Below, piece after piece: positions 63,462 through 64,000 of a DNA stretch of 64,000 nt (its first letter is position 1; each line of letters begins with the position of its first letter). The notes under the pieces are model-generated. The model was not told the origin of the DNA. It did not search any database and worked only from the letters and a program-made list of their open reading frames with translations. Source of the stretch: Oceanobacillus jeddahensis (GTDB lineage: Bacteria > Bacillota > Bacilli > Bacillales > Amphibacillaceae); NCBI RefSeq assembly GCF_000750635.1, contig NZ_CCDM010000001.1:1488001-1552000 (forward strand). The letters are read 5' to 3'. The translations under genes and the position numbers were made by a program.

Positions 63462-64000
63462 ATGCAACAAAGTCTAGTGTTAAAGCAAGCATTATCCTGG
63501 AAAATGAATCAATCTCTTCACCAATCAATTGAAATTTTACAGTTATCTGGTATTGAATTATATGATTATGTGCAGAAAATTGCTGAAGAGAACCCGCTAA
63601 TTGAAGATATTCGTCCGATCGATCAACAAGTGCTAAGTCAATTTCATGGAGAGACGAATGCATTTGAAAATATGAATGCTTCCAAAAAAAATATGTACGA
63701 GCAATTAAAAGAGAATGTGTATATGCTTTCCATACCAGAGGATACTCTAAAACAAGCGGTTTTTTTTGGAATTGATTCCTTAAATGAGAATGGCTATTTA
63801 GATATTACTTTAGAGGATTGGGCGGCAAACTGCCAATTAACTATAGAGGAAACGGAGCAAGCGTTATCCTATTTGCAAGCTCTTGATCCACCAGGAATTG
63901 GAGCTAGAAATTTACAAGAGTGTATTCAGTTGCAGCTGAAAGAAATGGATTGTGATTATCCTTTTCTGGAAGATCTCTTTGAACATCATTTGGTCCTCAT
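63462..64000 (+). CDS. rpoN: RNA polymerase sigma-54 factor, partial
   Basis: The first 179 codons of sigma-54 (SigL). The Gln-rich region I reads QQSLVLKQALSWKMNQSLHQSIEILQLSGIELYDYV, followed by AEENPLIED and the core-binding start with LDPPGIGARNLQECIQLQL. The gene runs off the right edge, so the RpoN box is outside. GGAGGGGGAGGGAAAG precedes the ATG. It serves enhancer-dependent promoters for carbon and nitrogen use. Confidence 0.95.
   Translation, partial: MQQSLVLKQALSWKMNQSLHQSIEILQLSGIELYDYVQKIAEENPLIEDIRPIDQQVLSQFHGETNAFENMNASKKNMYEQLKENVYMLSIPEDTLKQAVFFGIDSLNENGYLDITLEDWAANCQLTIEETEQALSYLQALDPPGIGARNLQECIQLQLKEMDCDYPFLEDLFEHHLVL

Overview
The window looks like chromosomal DNA of a low-GC, moderately halotolerant member of the Bacillaceae, most like Oceanobacillus or Virgibacillus. 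This rests on the AT-rich sequence, strong AGGAGG ribosome sites, a conserved Bacillus-type core block (hprK-lgt-yvoD-ppaX-yvoF, trxB, rapZ-yvcK-whiA-crh, clpP, rpoN), the HPr paralogue Crh, an Arg T-box, and acidic secreted proteins. Genus-level assignment is inference; I had no database.

Layout. 1-3.2 kb: tandemly duplicated membrane-anchored proteins, small membrane proteins and an extra SigA-like sigma factor lacking region 1.1. 3.4-4.7 kb: an Erm 23S rRNA methylase with a leader peptide and attenuator hairpins. 4.7-7.6 kb: a YvrJ / DUF2922 / DUF1659 cluster facing a small sigma-70 factor and a modular amidase. 7.9-10.6 kb: membrane and surface proteins. 11.1-15.9 kb: a LanFEG-type ABC exporter divergent from a two-component system. 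16.6-33.5 kb: an accessory region with regulators, transporters, FosB, a dehydratase, ArsC and several decayed genes: a TipA-type MerR regulator, a YefM-YoeB toxin-antitoxin pair, a VOC gene split by a mobile element, an arsB tail and an IS1380-like transposase fragment. 33.5-35.6 kb: argS under a T-box with an Arg CGC specifier. 35.8-53.5 kb: the core block, including a glycerol regulon (glpP, glpK, dhaK, dhaL, glpD) with two terminator-antiterminator leaders and a cre site, then a tRNA-Arg and clpP under CtsR. 54.4-59.1 kb: a second GlpP-like antiterminator next to an AfuABC-type ABC importer that has its own promoter, cre and terminator leader. 59.1-64 kb: a GC-rich repeat block, a NagD-like HAD phosphatase, rnhA and aroK, a His-rich YtkA lipoprotein, a FAH-family enzyme and the start of rpoN.

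The most striking non-genic signal is a family of about 150-bp mobile-looking elements with two hairpins and TTTAT flanks. At least seven copies lie in the window. One interrupts a VOC gene with a perfect TTTAT duplication, and one lies just upstream of the clpP promoter. Some copies keep the same ends but carry a different GC-rich core. In size and target-site duplication they resemble the bcr1 elements known from the Bacillus cereus group.

The best candidate for an undescribed system is the second GlpP unit: an antiterminator paralogue, a catabolite-controlled terminator leader and an AfuABC-type importer, with a NagD-like phosphatase nearby. The main glycerol operon has no glpF and no dhaM in this window. 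I infer that the unit imports a phosphorylated three-carbon compound or sugar. The sequence shows the layout but not the substrate.
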